This document shows positions 23,446 to 34,301 of a stretch of 64,000 nucleotides of DNA, in pieces. Both the position numbers and the translations under genes were made by a program. The stretch is from Adiantum capillus-veneris. Its lineage: Eukaryota > Streptophyta > Polypodiopsida > Polypodiales > Pteridaceae. The notes beneath the pieces were generated by a model. That model was not told the DNA's origin and made no database searches. It worked only from the letters and a program-made list of their open reading frames with translations. Location of the stretch: NCBI GenBank assembly GCA_014529385.2, contig CM043959.1, positions 58,756,753-58,820,752 of the forward strand, given 5' to 3'. Within the stretch, counting starts at the first letter, position 1, and each line of letters opens with the position of its first letter.

Positions 23446-23916
23446 ACAAATATAGTCACAAACAATATAGAGCGATTGGGGAAAGGGGCTTACTGGTACC
23501 AGCCTACAAGTCAAGTGGTGGCTCCAAGGGTAAATTTATAGCTTTGGGGACAATGTCCTATTGCAACCTCGGATAATGGGTAGCAGTGCCAACTGGGGTT
23601 GGTGCTCACATGGAGTTTGTGGGGTGCTAGTGACTACAAGGACAACTCTATAGCTCCACGGACGTGCAACAACACCACCAACAGGCCTTACAACTGTAGC
23701 TTCATGCATGTGCAGTATATGACCACCAATAGGTGGTGGGTGTTGTTCACATGGGTAATAGAGTACCTAGGGGAAGAGAGGGATACTACAACTTTTATTT
23801 ATATATATTTTTATGTTTTTTTTTGTGGGGGGGGGGAGGCGATGGTGGGTGACAATTTGGTGAAGACGAGCGGGATGTTAATAGCACAACGAGGAGAGAG
23901 GGAGAGATAGTGATGT

Positions 23917-23968
<52 letters not shown>

Positions 23969-24595
23969 AGGTACCCCCTCCTCCCCATGATGATCCTTGC
24001 CTGGGTAATAGAGTACCTAGGGGAAGAGAGGGATACTACAACTTTTATTTATATATATATATATATATATATTATTTTTTATTTTGGGGGGGGGGGGTAG
24101 GCTATGGTGGGTGATAGTTTGGGGAAAACGAGCCGGATATTAATAGCACAACGAGAGAACGAGAGAGAGAGAGAGAGAGAGAGAATTAGGTACCCCCTCC
24201 TCCCCATGATGATCCTTGCGTGGACTCCACTCCCTTCTTGATGCCTCTATTGACACCACATGGCAAAAGGCAATGCAAGGAGCATTAGAACTAGTATAAA
24301 CTAGTTTAAAAGTTCAAATCAAAGGCTACTCTAAGGCTACTTCTCAATGGCATGTGGAAAAAGTGTCCGTAGCTATTTTTCATACATGGTCCTTAGCTAT
24401 TCAAATTGGAAAAATTCTCATACATGCCCAATCCAGCATCTATACTTGCATATTGTAGATGGGAACACTTGAGAAACCTCACACATCTAGATTTGAATAT
24501 CATGGAAGTTGTAAGGTCCACGAGCTGGCGGAGTAAACATTATCAATATGTGAATGTAGCCCAAGTTTGCTATACTATATATTCTATATCTATAT
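22716..24595. other. Non-coding stretch with microsatellites and a tandem repeat
   Basis: No gene is seen. A ~73-bp phrase is duplicated near 22835-22980 ('aaggacca.tatgctcttgt'). A (CT)n tract lies near 23415-23443, and G-runs occur at 22740-22752, 23827-23836 and 24086-24097. Confidence 0.5.
23753..24219. repeat. Two ~250-bp tandem repeat units
   Basis: Units begin 'gggtaatagagtacc' at 23753 and 24003 and end 'gatgatccttgc' at 24000 and 24219. Each contains an AT run, a poly-G run and an (AG)n tract. The copies differ mainly in tract lengths. Confidence 0.9.
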
Positions 24596-24773
24596 TATAT
24601 ACGAAGCAGCTTAAAATTTTGAAGGAAGGAGAGACCCTCCGTGTGTCACACACTGCTTCACTTAAGAGAACACCTTATAAAACCTCTGTTCTAAAATTCA
24701 AAAGTAGAGGGTAGGAAGATTTAAAATAAAAAGACTTTTGGGAATGGAAAATCAAAGACTTTTTACTTTACAC

Positions 24774-24916
24774 AAAGTAAATGTACAAGTTTTTTTAATA
24801 GAAAAACTCACAATTGTGAGTGAATTATATTAATTAACCCAAATAATTACAAGGTCTTGTCATGCTCGTGTTGAACCATGACATCCACGAGAGCAGGAAA
24901 GTAAATGCACAAGTTT
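24774..24916 (-). mobile_element. Short SINE-like insertion with 19-bp target duplication
   Basis: A 105-bp insert (24793-24897) is flanked by 19-bp direct repeats with one mismatch (24774-24792 and 24898-24916). The tandem-duplicate copy at about 38600 has a single uninterrupted version of this site. On the minus strand the insert ends in an A-rich tail (poly-T on plus). Near its start it has GGTTCAACACG, close to the polymerase III box B consensus GGTTCRANNCC. It is short, so it may be 5' truncated. Confidence 0.6.
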
Positions 24917-25621
24917 AAGTACACATAATAAAGAGACTTTTCAAAATGTAAAGTCAAACAACTTTCTACTTTACATAAAGAAAATGTTTCAGCTTAGGTG
25001 CACATAACAAAAGAATAATAATTGTTGTGGATATTTTATTGTTTAAAAGAAAATATAATTTTTATCGATAAATTTGGTTGTCTTTTTAAAGGATTTTTTA
25101 AAATAGCAATATTAATATCTTTTAAAAATTAGTATAAGTGTATTTTCAAAAAAAAAATTGGCCAAACTCACAATATTGAGTGAATGTATTTAAATCTCAA
25201 AGAAATTACAAAACAGCCTCAAGTTCAAGCCCAACATTGAGATATTGAAGATAACACATTTGTCCTCTCCTTGTGGCTACCAAGAATACAATAGGTGTAC
25301 TACTATAATAACAAAGTTTTACTTAGCCACAACTACATGGGTAGCTCTGTAGCAGTGTATTTTGGAAACAAACAAGTGTATTTTCAAAATGAGACTTCTA
25401 TATCCTCTCTTAAAATTCTTGAAAAATTGTTGAATTGTCCCTTCTCTCCCAATTTATCGGTTACTATAGTGAGTCCGTGTATGTATATGCATGCACATGA
25501 CGTAGACATTAATGAAAACCTAAACATTGAGTCTATTGTTATGAGGAGAGGAGGGCTTGCCTGCTTATGGCAAAGCTTGACCATCCATGGGGTAGCGCTT
25601 AATGCAACTCAAGTATGTCAC

Positions 25622-25622
<1 letters not shown>

Positions 25623-25676
<54 letters not shown>

Positions 25677-25706
25677 GGGGGGGGGGGGGGGGGCGGGGGG
25701 GGGGGG
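25623..25706. repeat. (AG)n followed by poly-G
   Basis: About 51 bp of (AG)n runs into 19 G, one C, then 12 G. Confidence 0.95.
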
Positions 25707-25800
25707 TTCATGGACACTCCACTATCAAATTTAGGAGGAGTACATTTGGTTGTGTGATTCACCTTTTAAATAGGTCAATTTCAACACGTGCAGACGAGGC

Positions 25801-25884
<84 letters not shown>

Positions 25885-25895
25885 TAGAAAGGCGT

Positions 25896-26833
25896 TGTCA
25901 TGAGTTTTTTGCGGCAAGGTATTGCGCATATGTACATACACATGCATGGTGCATCAAATAAAGGATTGCCCATTTTCCAGAGCCAGGTGGTTACGTGGGG
26001 CCCACATGTGTATAGGTAGGACAACATGTACATAGTGCATCTATTTTCACTATTACCAGTACCACTGTGTTTTTTCTATAATAATGAGGAGTTGGTAGTG
26101 CGTAAAACTTCTCGAGAAAGCTATCTACGGGCCGACAACATGAGGTAAGCAGGTGCGTCAAATGGCATCTAGTGGCGTCAGAAGGTCGAATGGGGTCAAT
26201 ATTTGCACGTGGATGAGTACGGATACAACGTGGATGTTTTCTTGTGATAATTATGCAGAGAAGTCATCATGAGGACCATCTTTTGGGGGCCACTTCACGT
26301 GGTGGCGGGATGCATTATTGGAAAAAGTTGAGTGCTAGGTGTGCGGATGATGCAAAAAGGTGACAACTATGCACTGCGAAGTTAGTTTTTGGCATGTTCG
26401 GGGTCCGTTTGAGGTCATCTAAAAGGCCAAGGGTGCCCAACTAATAAAGCTAAGGGTGGAAACTGAAAAAACAGAGAGAAGACCAAAAAAACGTGGAGAG
26501 AAGAGGAGGAACAGCCGCAACTGTGTTTTTGCTCATTTTGGAGCCTGTTTTGGCCGTAAACTGCTCATCCGCGGTCGTATTTGAGCACTTTGACATTGTA
26601 GACTGGGGTTTTGGGCCGTTCCGGATGCGATGGCGCTGTCCATTTTGCCAAATTTCTCACTGTTTTTCTAATTTTTTGGCTGTGTTAGTTTCTCCTATGA
26701 GCGAAGCTTCTGCTCCTATTTATCTGGCATATTTTACCCATATTGTGTGAGTTTTTTGCCCCATTCGTGTTGGCCCAAGATCATTTGTATCTAAATATCA
26801 GAAGTTCTCCTCTTTTGCGCTGAGTTTTTGTGT

Positions 26834-26895
<62 letters not shown>

Positions 26896-26984
26896 AGTGG
26901 GCAAGTGGATAGTCTCTCTCCTCTCACTCCATAGGTGTGTTCCCTATCTCGGCCAGGTGGGTTGTGTAACCGAGTGGTGCCCCA

Positions 26985-27038
<54 letters not shown>

Positions 27039-27100
27039 CTTCCCAAGAGTGTGTGTCGGGTCAGTATAGAGGCATTCTATGTGTTTCCATCCCGTTCACA
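25896..27100 (+). repeat. 5' LTR of element 3 (1205 bp)
   Basis: It matches the 3' LTR at 36224-37367. It is longer because of two large (GT)n tracts (26836-26893 and about 26989-27036). At the place of the 3' LTR TATA box it reads TGTATCTAAATATC, so the TATA motif is damaged. Confidence 0.92.
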
Positions 27101-27106
27101 TTCTTT

Positions 27107-27123
27107 TGGCGCCCCCACGGAGG
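27107..27123 (+). promoter_or_regulatory. Primer-binding site of element 3
   Basis: TGGCGCCCCCACGG starts six bases after the LTR end. TGGCGCC is a common start of plant LTR-retrotransposon primer-binding sites. Element 5 shows the same six-base spacing. Confidence 0.75.
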
Positions 27124-27822
27124 ATTTTCTTTGAGTACCTTCTGCTTCAAGCTTCAAGCTTCAAGATTCGGGACTACAGGTTACAGGTTACACGGACAGG
27201 TACAAGTACAGGTGATTCACACAGGTACAGGTAGCTGGAGTACAGTGATATACTAGCAGTGGTGTCACTTGCAGTTGTTGTGGGTATGCATCACTTGGCG
27301 CCTGTTTGAGCGCATTGTCTATTGGATTGTACGTTACTTGTGGAAACTGCCATTGTATGCCTTTGTGGAGCCATACTTGGTTTATTTGGCAGTCCCAGCC
27401 ATTTCTGAGACTTGGTCTGGAAGATAGTCATTTCTGAGACTTGACTATACGTGATTTGCATGAGCGTTCGTGTGAGGGTCGATAGCGTGAGGTTTTATTA
27501 AGCTGGGGGATTCTTAAATGTGGAGATCTTTTCGATGATACAGGTAGCTGGAGCACCCTTTTCGTGACCTCGCCATAGGTATGTACTAGTGATTCCTAAT
27601 TGATGCTCGGGTTCTATTGTTGGAAGTTTATGCATATATATACATTCTATATTTTGGGTTCTCACTGCTCTACTTCTGGGGAAACTCTATCAAAAATTTT
27701 CCAAGTTATGATGGCTGGTTTTTTGGTCTTTTAAGCCATTTATGCTGTTATGCTACTGAAATTTTGGCAAAATCAGAGGATAAGACAGGTATGCCTTCTT
27801 GGGAGCTGCATGGTTGACTTTA
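27124..27822 (+). other. Leader of element 3 between PBS and small ORF
   Basis: It is mainly non-coding. At 27170-27235 the short phrase 'acaggt' recurs about six times, and again near 27540, next to 'agctggag'. A triple 'ttcaagc' run lies at about 27146-27166. These CAG/GT-rich repeats resemble splice-junction motifs, but no intron can be assigned. Confidence 0.5.
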
Positions 27823-28041
27823 ATGGATGATCAAAATGGCCCTCAATTCACTTCTTTTCATTTAACTCAAAGAATCCAGATAAATGTTCATGTGTCCAGG
27901 AAGAATTTTTTCCAGCAGCGCATAGTGTTTATGTTTGGGCCAAGAAGATTAAGAGAGATACTGGAATGCCCTTTGCCTGTTGTAATTCCGATGATCAACT
28001 ATGAAAACTCATTTGATGTGCATGTGTTTGTCCTTATCTAA
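27823..28041 (+). CDS. Leader ORF of element 3 (72-aa unknown family)
   Basis: An intact 72-codon ORF starts at ATG 27823 in the leader, 104 nt before the gag ATG at 28145. I do not recognise the family. It aligns without gaps to the first LTR ORF of element 5 (54081-54299): 37 of 72 residues are identical and both are exactly 72 codons. The conserved core is SRK..FQQRIVF.FGP.RL.EIL, followed by IP.I.Y..SFDV.V at the C-terminus. Of 14 identical residues in the QQRIVF-to-IL core, about 8 use different synonymous codons, which points to selection on the protein. There is no signal peptide or obvious membrane segment; the C-terminus is hydrophobic (VHVFVLI). The frame can also open upstream at a TTG (27799). 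It could be an accessory protein or a conserved peptide uORF controlling gag translation. Confidence 0.7.
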   Translation: MDDQNGPQFTSFHLTQRIQINVHVSRKNFFQQRIVFMFGPRRLREILECPLPVVIPMINYENSFDVHVFVLI

Positions 28042-28144
28042 AAACGAGCGCCATTGAAGTTTCTGGGAATTGAGTCAGTCAAAAAGTTTGGGTTCTTGTA
28101 TGTGTGTTCGAAGGGGTTCTCAAAGCATCGTAACTTGGGTAGCC

Positions 28145-29104
28145 ATGGCTTTCTCTTATCCGGAGTTTCATGGAAGAATTTATGAAGATGTGGAAGACTT
28201 TTTGGAAAAGATGGAGGTTGCCTGCATTAGCAACCAGATTCATGACCCTGCGCAGATGTTACGTCTTCTCCAGATTTGTTTGAAGAGTGATGCATGAGTT
28301 TGGTCCAAAGCATTTGAAGAGGAGTTGCGTGTGGCTTATCCACCTGTAAGATTGAGTTAGGACAATCTAAGGCATGGATTGGAAGTGGAGTTTGTGAAGA
28401 AAGAAGATCATGACAAAGTGTGGCAAGAAGTACAAGGTTGGTGCAAAAGGAAGGTGAGCCAGTAGATGCGTACATACGTAAGTTCTCATTGGCATGGGAG
28501 CGGATGTGCAAGGCCTTAGCACCACAAGTACCCCCGCCTGACATGATGAAGAAGGACAGGTTCTTGGCTGGTCTTTGGGAGAATATACATTGGAGAGTGG
28601 AGCTAAAGAAGCTTAGGACATATGAAGATGCACTAGAGGTAGCAAGGAACAAAGAGTGGAAGCTGAGGAAAATGAATCAGCTAGGAGTACAGTCTTTGCC
28701 CATGAGGTCTGAATTTCAGCCTATGGACTCTTTACAAGGTCGCATGCTAGGGGTTCATCATGAACCAGTGGTTTCTGTTACTCCTCAAGTTATACTAGCA
28801 GTGGTCACTACAACAGTGCAAGATGATGGGCTAAGGCAAGACATGAGGCAAGTGGTAGATTTAATGAAGAATCTCAACCTAAACATGCTAGGTCAGGTGG
28901 GAAATAATCCAGGTCAAGGGAGGTTTGCAAATCATCCAGGAGGTGAAGAAAGACCTAAGAATGGTGTTGGACAAAGTAATGGTAGGTTCTGGAGACAGAC
29001 GCCCACATGTTATAATTGTGGAGAGTTGGGCCACATCAACCCGCAATGTGATAAGCCACTAAGGATGGGGGGAGACATGTATCCATTTCCAAGACAGGTG
29101 CTAA
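28145..29104 (+). pseudogene. gag of element 3
   Basis: The start is ATG at 28145 (MAFSYPEFHGRIYEDVEDFL...). The N-terminal gag segment meets a stop at 28295-28297, and a second stop and a frameshift near 28420 follow. The open frame 28420-29104 has the Retrotrans_gag-like part (EPVDAYIRKFSLAWERM, PPDMMKKDRFLAGLWENIHW, YEDALEVARNKEWKL). It ends with a perfect zinc knuckle CX2CX4HX4C at 29008-29049 (CYNCGELGHINPQC). The frame is then cut by the nested LTR at 29105. It would be the capsid/nucleocapsid protein. Confidence 0.85.
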
Positions 29105-30712
29105 TGATAGCCGTTTTTCGGCTCTCCATAATTTCCATAGTAAGTTACTCCACCCTACCAAATTCACCCAAACGCTATGGCTATCCCTACCATTTCACTG
29201 TACATAGGCGTGTGTGAGTTAGGGGGCTTTTCCCATATCTTCTAAAAAACCCTCAGCTAGCTAGTCACTGGGCTAGGTGAGCCAAAAAAAATTAAAAAAT
29301 TAAAAAAATAAAAGTATATTATGGCCTCTTTGTGTGTAAATATTTCATTGTATATATGGCCTAAATATAGGGATTTTTTATAATTATTTTGGTATTTTAT
29401 TTAAATATTTCTACTTAGGTGTGTGTTTTATTAAACCTATGTACACCTTCTTTCATCCTCTTACACCATAATTATATTTTTTGCCAATATGTACATACTC
29501 TAACCTCATATTTTTCCTTTATACAAATCACTCCCACATTTTCACCCTCACCCTCGTAAAAACAAAAACTTGATTTCTACTCATTGGTTACTTTTATTAT
29601 ATTATTTACTTGCATACCTTTTCCTCTTTCACCCAAAATAATTCAAGGAGGGACCTATCATATGATTCCAATATCTTTCCATATCCATAACTCCTCCATA
29701 TTTTTATTATTATTTTTACTCATTATTCTAACACCATGTGCTCATTGAGCTAAAGTCCATGAATAGTCCATACACTAGTCCCACCATGTATATATTTCTT
29801 ATTTCACCAATAATCCTCCTCCATGCATGGGTCAAGGGCAACTTGAATGCTTTGTATTATAATATGACAAAGGAGGGGCTCACTCTTGGATGCATTGTAC
29901 AAATTCAACAAAGGAGGGGGCCACTAAAAGACTTTTGCAGGCATAAAAAACAGGATTTTTGGTGAGAATTTTGGCACCTATCTCCACTCCGAATTTGGAG
30001 CGGTGGTCAAAAGAGAAATGTAGCCCACGCTCTGAATAATCACCTCAAATTTTTTCATGATTTTTGGAGCTACCAGCGGTGAGCTATGATTTTTTGAGTG
30101 GACCCCAGTCTGCCCACTTTTCTCACAAGTAGCCCTTAGTCTTCTCTCACCCTTTCACACACCTACTCACTCTTACACATCCCTCCCTCTCCTTCCCTCA
30201 CTCAAACCTGCAATTTCCATGGCTTCTCCCACCCTCTTCACCATTACCCTCCTCTCTCATCCCTATAGTTCTTTTATGAACCTCTACATACATACACCCT
30301 CTCCATGTCTCTCTCTATTGCTTCTATGTTACAATTTCATTTACCTCTCCTAAAATATCTAAAATTCAGCATCTTAACCATGATAACTTCTGCAAATTGA
30401 GGATTTTTCATCAACAAATCCTCTTTTCATCGTGGTGGTCAACCGTGGCGGCGGCGTAAAGAAGCGAAGAAGAAGAAGAAGACCAGCGGTCATTTTTTTC
30501 ACAATCTACACAAGGGTGAGTTCAAGCTTCTTCAAAGCTTCACCATCTCAATGATTCTCTTTTAATTCACCCCTCTTCCTTCATCAAATCAACTCACTCT
30601 ACCCATTGTAAATGTAACATTAACTTTCTAGTGATTACTAACGACTTACATACTAACACAAAATAGCATTGACCTAACCATAAAAGACACCTCACCTCAA
30701 GACATGTATAGT

Positions 30713-30803
<91 letters not shown>

Positions 30804-31826
30804 CCCTTCTTTAAAACTTACTTTCACCTTATCTACCATCAATAATGCTTTCTTTTGAGCCCACACCCATGACTCAAGCAGACAAAGAAGGCCCGCAATG
30901 TTTTGATATTCAAAAAAATCATAATCCTGATTTGTTAGCTTGTAAATTAGGATTTCCAATAATCTTAATGAGGGGTCTCCAACCTATAAATAGGCCCCTC
31001 TCCTTCTTGTAAAACAACCTCCAACATCTCACAACGCACCCCAACACTCTATGCGTGAGGAGAGACTTAGGTGTAGCAACCACTTGTGAGCTTCACTCTT
31101 GGTGTGAGAGAAGCCTTCAAGCTACACATTGCAAGTGAGAGAGCGTGAGTTCCACAAATCTCAAAACCACTATTGTATATGCTCCTTCATCATCAATAAA
31201 TTGAGGTTTGGTGCATCAGAGGCGTGATTCGACGGTCAAATCTTCGTCCTTCCATTTGTGCAATACGGTTTGGTGAATTCAAGGTGACTTGTGTGTTTTG
31301 AGTTTTTATCGGTTGATCTTGATTTTAGAAAGTGTTTTAGTGTGTTTTTCATTGCCAGTTTTTTGTCCATTGTAAGAGGGTATTGTGGTGAGAGGTCTCC
31401 CACACCCTAAGACAGTGTGTGTGTGTGTTTTGGCAATGTTTAGCAATCACTAAGCATTGAGTGAGTTTTATACAAGTTCTACGATAGCATCATAACGAAC
31501 CATCTCCATTTGCAAGTCACAAATAAGGTATTACGCAAGATCCTTTCCTCTCTCTCTTCCCTTTGCTCTAGCTCTCTCTGGTCCAGTTTGTGTGTGTCTT
31601 GGTGTGAGGTTGTTTGTGTGTGTTGTGTGGTGCATCTTCTTGGTTGTGCCAAAATCTCTCTTGCGTCCTAGTTCGCATACCATAACTAGGTGGTGCCCCT
31701 ATCTTGTTTGTGTTTGGCTGTGGGTTTGTTGTTGCGTTGTGCTTGTGGTTGCCCCAGCAGCACGGGAGCCTTGAGGGGTGTTTAGAGGTCGCCTCTCTTG
31801 TTGCCCGCCCCGGACCGCCCCACTAA
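29101..31826 (+). mobile_element. Nested 2718-bp solo LTR
   Basis: The insert 29105-31822 begins TG and ends CA. It is flanked by a 4-bp direct repeat CTAA (29101-29104 and 31823-31826). It has no gag or pol. It carries a TATA box (30985), a long (CT)n tract (30715-30803) and a ~830-bp R-U5-like part, all typical of an LTR. Joining the two sides with one CTAA puts gag and protease spacer in one frame across an LTRSN motif, the same kind of V-TRS spacer seen in element 1. This supports the limits exactly. The parent family is not otherwise in the window. Confidence 0.8.
30985..30993 (+). promoter_or_regulatory. TATA box in nested solo LTR
   Basis: TATAAATAG lies about 840 bp before the LTR end. 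Confidence 0.6.
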
Positions 31827-33110
31827 CTAGGTCAAATGATTATGGCATCGAAATCAAGGGAGAAGAAGGAACCAGTGGATTAACCCAGGAGGAAAAGGGA
31901 AAGACAAAAGTGCTAGGTGTAGTCACCTTGGAGAAGGCATCAAAGCTAGAGGATACATTAGTGATGCTATTGGGAAGAGGACCACAGAGGAAAAGGAAGG
32001 AAGAAGTGCCCCAGGTCCTAGTAAGAAGAAGGGAAAGAGCCATGAAGGCGAGGATGTCAAGGCCAAGAGGAAAAGAAGGGTTTGTTGCAGGTTTCATGTT
32101 TCAGATTTCCACTAGGGGATGGGCAATTAAGCTATGACTTGAAGAGAATCTGACGAGCAGGAAGGCAGATGTTACTTTTGGAGAGCTTATAGAGATGGTG
32201 CCTAAGCTAAAGTGACAGTGGAAGAGGATGGTTAACCCAATGGAGAAAGAGCCAGAGAGAGGTTCAATAAAGGTGTTGGCAATGGACGAGCTACCAGACA
32301 TTTGCCGAATAGTAGATGTGTGGCATAAAAGAAAAAATCTAGGACAAGGTTATGTTGATGGCGGAGCCCAAATATGTGTCATAACACACTCATGCGTTGA
32401 GAAGATGGGTCTTACAGTGACTGGGGTGTCAGGCTTTTGGATCAGATCGGCAAACCATCAGAAAGTAAAATGTTTGGGTGTTGTAAAGAGCTTAGAAGTG
32501 GAAGTATATGATGCAAAGGCAGTGGTTGATTTTCATGTGATTCCAGCAGGGTTGGGAGCATATCCTATTATACTGGGTAGACCATGGTTATGTGCAGTGG
32601 GAGCTGTTCAAGATTGGCGACGTGGTACGATTAGCCTCTATGGAAAGACAGATACCAAGAAGCTTTATAATATGGACACAAGGAAATGGTTGGAGGAGCT
32701 TTATGAAGATGAGTATGAGTCTAGTGATGAAGACTATTCCACAGTGACTGATGAGGATAGTGATAGTACTACCAGCAGTGATGAGGATGTTGATGTTGCA
32801 TTTCTTTTGATGGACAAAGGAATCCAGGAGTCTGGTGTAGTCGCATTTGCAAATGAGGTTGAAGATGAAAGTGAAGGGCCTTATGAAGTGATCGAAGGGC
32901 TGATGCAAACCAAGGTTGAGTTGTCAAAGAAGCAGGAATTGATGACACAAATGATCAGTGGAGACCTCTCAGCTATGGAGAACGAGATGTATTTGCACAT
33001 GCTGGCTAGTTTTCTTGATTTGTTCATTACTTCATATGAAGAGATTAGAGGGTTCAAAGGAGAAGAGATGCATATAGAGCTGAAATAAGGTGCTAAGCCA
33101 GTGCGACAAA
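31823..33110 (+). pseudogene. Spacer, protease and acidic linker of element 3
   Basis: After the nested LTR the frame carries LTRSNDYGIEIKGEEG and a Lys/Arg/Glu-rich spacer, which ends at a stop near 32135. The protease frame starts at 32228, with active site YVDGGAQICVIT (about 32350), SANHQKVKCLGVV and the C-terminal AYPIILGRPWL. A strongly acidic, Ser/Thr-rich linker follows (about 32700-32800, many D/E), then a stop at 33086-33088 before the RT. The acidic linker between protease and RT is unusual but recognisable in shorter form in element 2 (about 15255-15400). Confidence 0.8.
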
Positions 33111-33132
33111 GGCTAAGAAGGATGGGTCAAGA

Positions 33133-33830
33133 GTGATGGAAGCCTTGCGGGAAGAGGTGGACAAGTTATTGAAGGCAGGGTTCATAGTCCCTATGGAGAC
33201 CACAGAATGGGTGAGCCCAGTAGTAGTCAGCCCAAAGAAGGATGGAAAGTGGAGGATTTGTGTAGATTTTAAACCCTTGAATGCAGCCACTAAGAAGAAC
33301 CCTTATCCTCTTCCATTCATCAATCAAATCTTGGATTCAGTGTGGCAGGTTATGAGAGGTACAATGTGTGTGATGGTTTTTCAGGCTATTTTCAATTGAA
33401 GATTGCTCTTAAAGACCACACAAAGACAACTTTTATTATGCCATGGGGCTGCTATTGCTACACAGTATTGCCATTTGGGTTGTCAAATGGACCATCTTTC
33501 TATCGAGAGAGGGAAAATTGGGTATTGGAACCATTCATTGGAATTTGTGTTAAAGCTTTTATGGACGACTTCTGTGTCTACAGCAGTAGGGCTGAACACC
33601 ATGAGAAGTTGCAGATGGTATTGGCTCGATATGATGAATGTGGAGGACAACTAAATCCAAAGAAATGTCATCTAGCACAGCCAAGGGTGAAGTTATTGGG
33701 CCATATGGTGTCAGAAAATGGCATTGAGGCTGACCCAAACAAGGTTAAGTCTATTATTCTTCTTCCATCACCTACGAGTACAAAGCAATTGGCAACCTTT
33801 ATACACAAAGTGAAGTACATGGCATGGTTT
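33133..33830 (+). pseudogene. Reverse transcriptase of element 3
   Basis: The first part, open from 33133, reads LLKAGFIVPMETTEWVSPVVV, SPKKDGKWRICVDFKPLNAAT and YPLPFINQILDSV. A frameshift near 33345 passes to a frame with CDGFSGYFQLKIA, MPWGCYCYTVLPFGLSNGPSFY and KAFMDDFCVYSS, where both catalytic aspartates are kept. KLLGHMVSENGIEADPNKV and the thumb follow. There is only one break, so this is the best-kept RT in the window. Confidence 0.9.
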
Positions 33831-34301
33831 ATTCCATTGTCTTCACAGCTCCTTTATCCATTACAACAAGTGGCAAAGCATGATCCATTGCAATGGGATG
33901 ACAAGTGTGAAGAAGTGTTTCAAGAGGTGAAAGAGGTGTTAGGGGGGTTGTCGGCCATGCAGGCTCCTGATTGGGAGAAAGTGTTTTATGTAAATCCATC
34001 AGTAGGGGATGATGCCATTGGAGCCATGCTATTGCAAAAGGGGAAGGGTAGCCATTATATGAGGCCAATGTATTGTGCAAGTCGAGTGAAGTTGGTAGCA
34101 AAGAGAAAGTTCTCGGAAGTAGAGCTAGTGATGGCCAGTGTAATATTTTCTTGTCGACGATTTCATCATTACTTGCTACCATGACCTTTTGTTTTCTTGA
34201 CGAGTTACGCCTTTTTGCCACAGTTAATTAATGGCACTAACATGTCAAATGTGGTCAAGAAATGGGTAGTTAAGCTGTAAGAATTTAAGTTCTCTTTTTT
34301 A
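33831..34301 (+). pseudogene. First RNase H (gypsy type) of element 3
   Basis: The domain is in frame with the RT: LQWDDKCEEVFQEVKEVL, then FYVNPSVGDDAIGAMLLQKG and YCASRVKLVAKRKFSEVELVM with the catalytic-type Glu. A stop near 34182 and another near 34280 break the connection to the second RNase H. Confidence 0.8.

Larger units (their letters stand above)
24596..25895. repeat. First copy of 2.2-kb tandem duplication, left half
   Basis: It matches 38424-39496 over its length, apart from a 105-bp insertion (24793-24897) and microsatellite length changes. Element 3 starts at 25896. The right half of the same copy resumes after element 3 at 37368. An ORF-like stretch (25295-25624, beginning after GTG and containing NYMGSSVAVYF) is kept open in the second copy too, but I see no known protein. 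Confidence 0.85.

Noticed and set aside
26828-27256. 142-codon open frame with Cys-Val repeats
   Set aside because: It is mostly a (GT)n microsatellite in the element 3 5' LTR.
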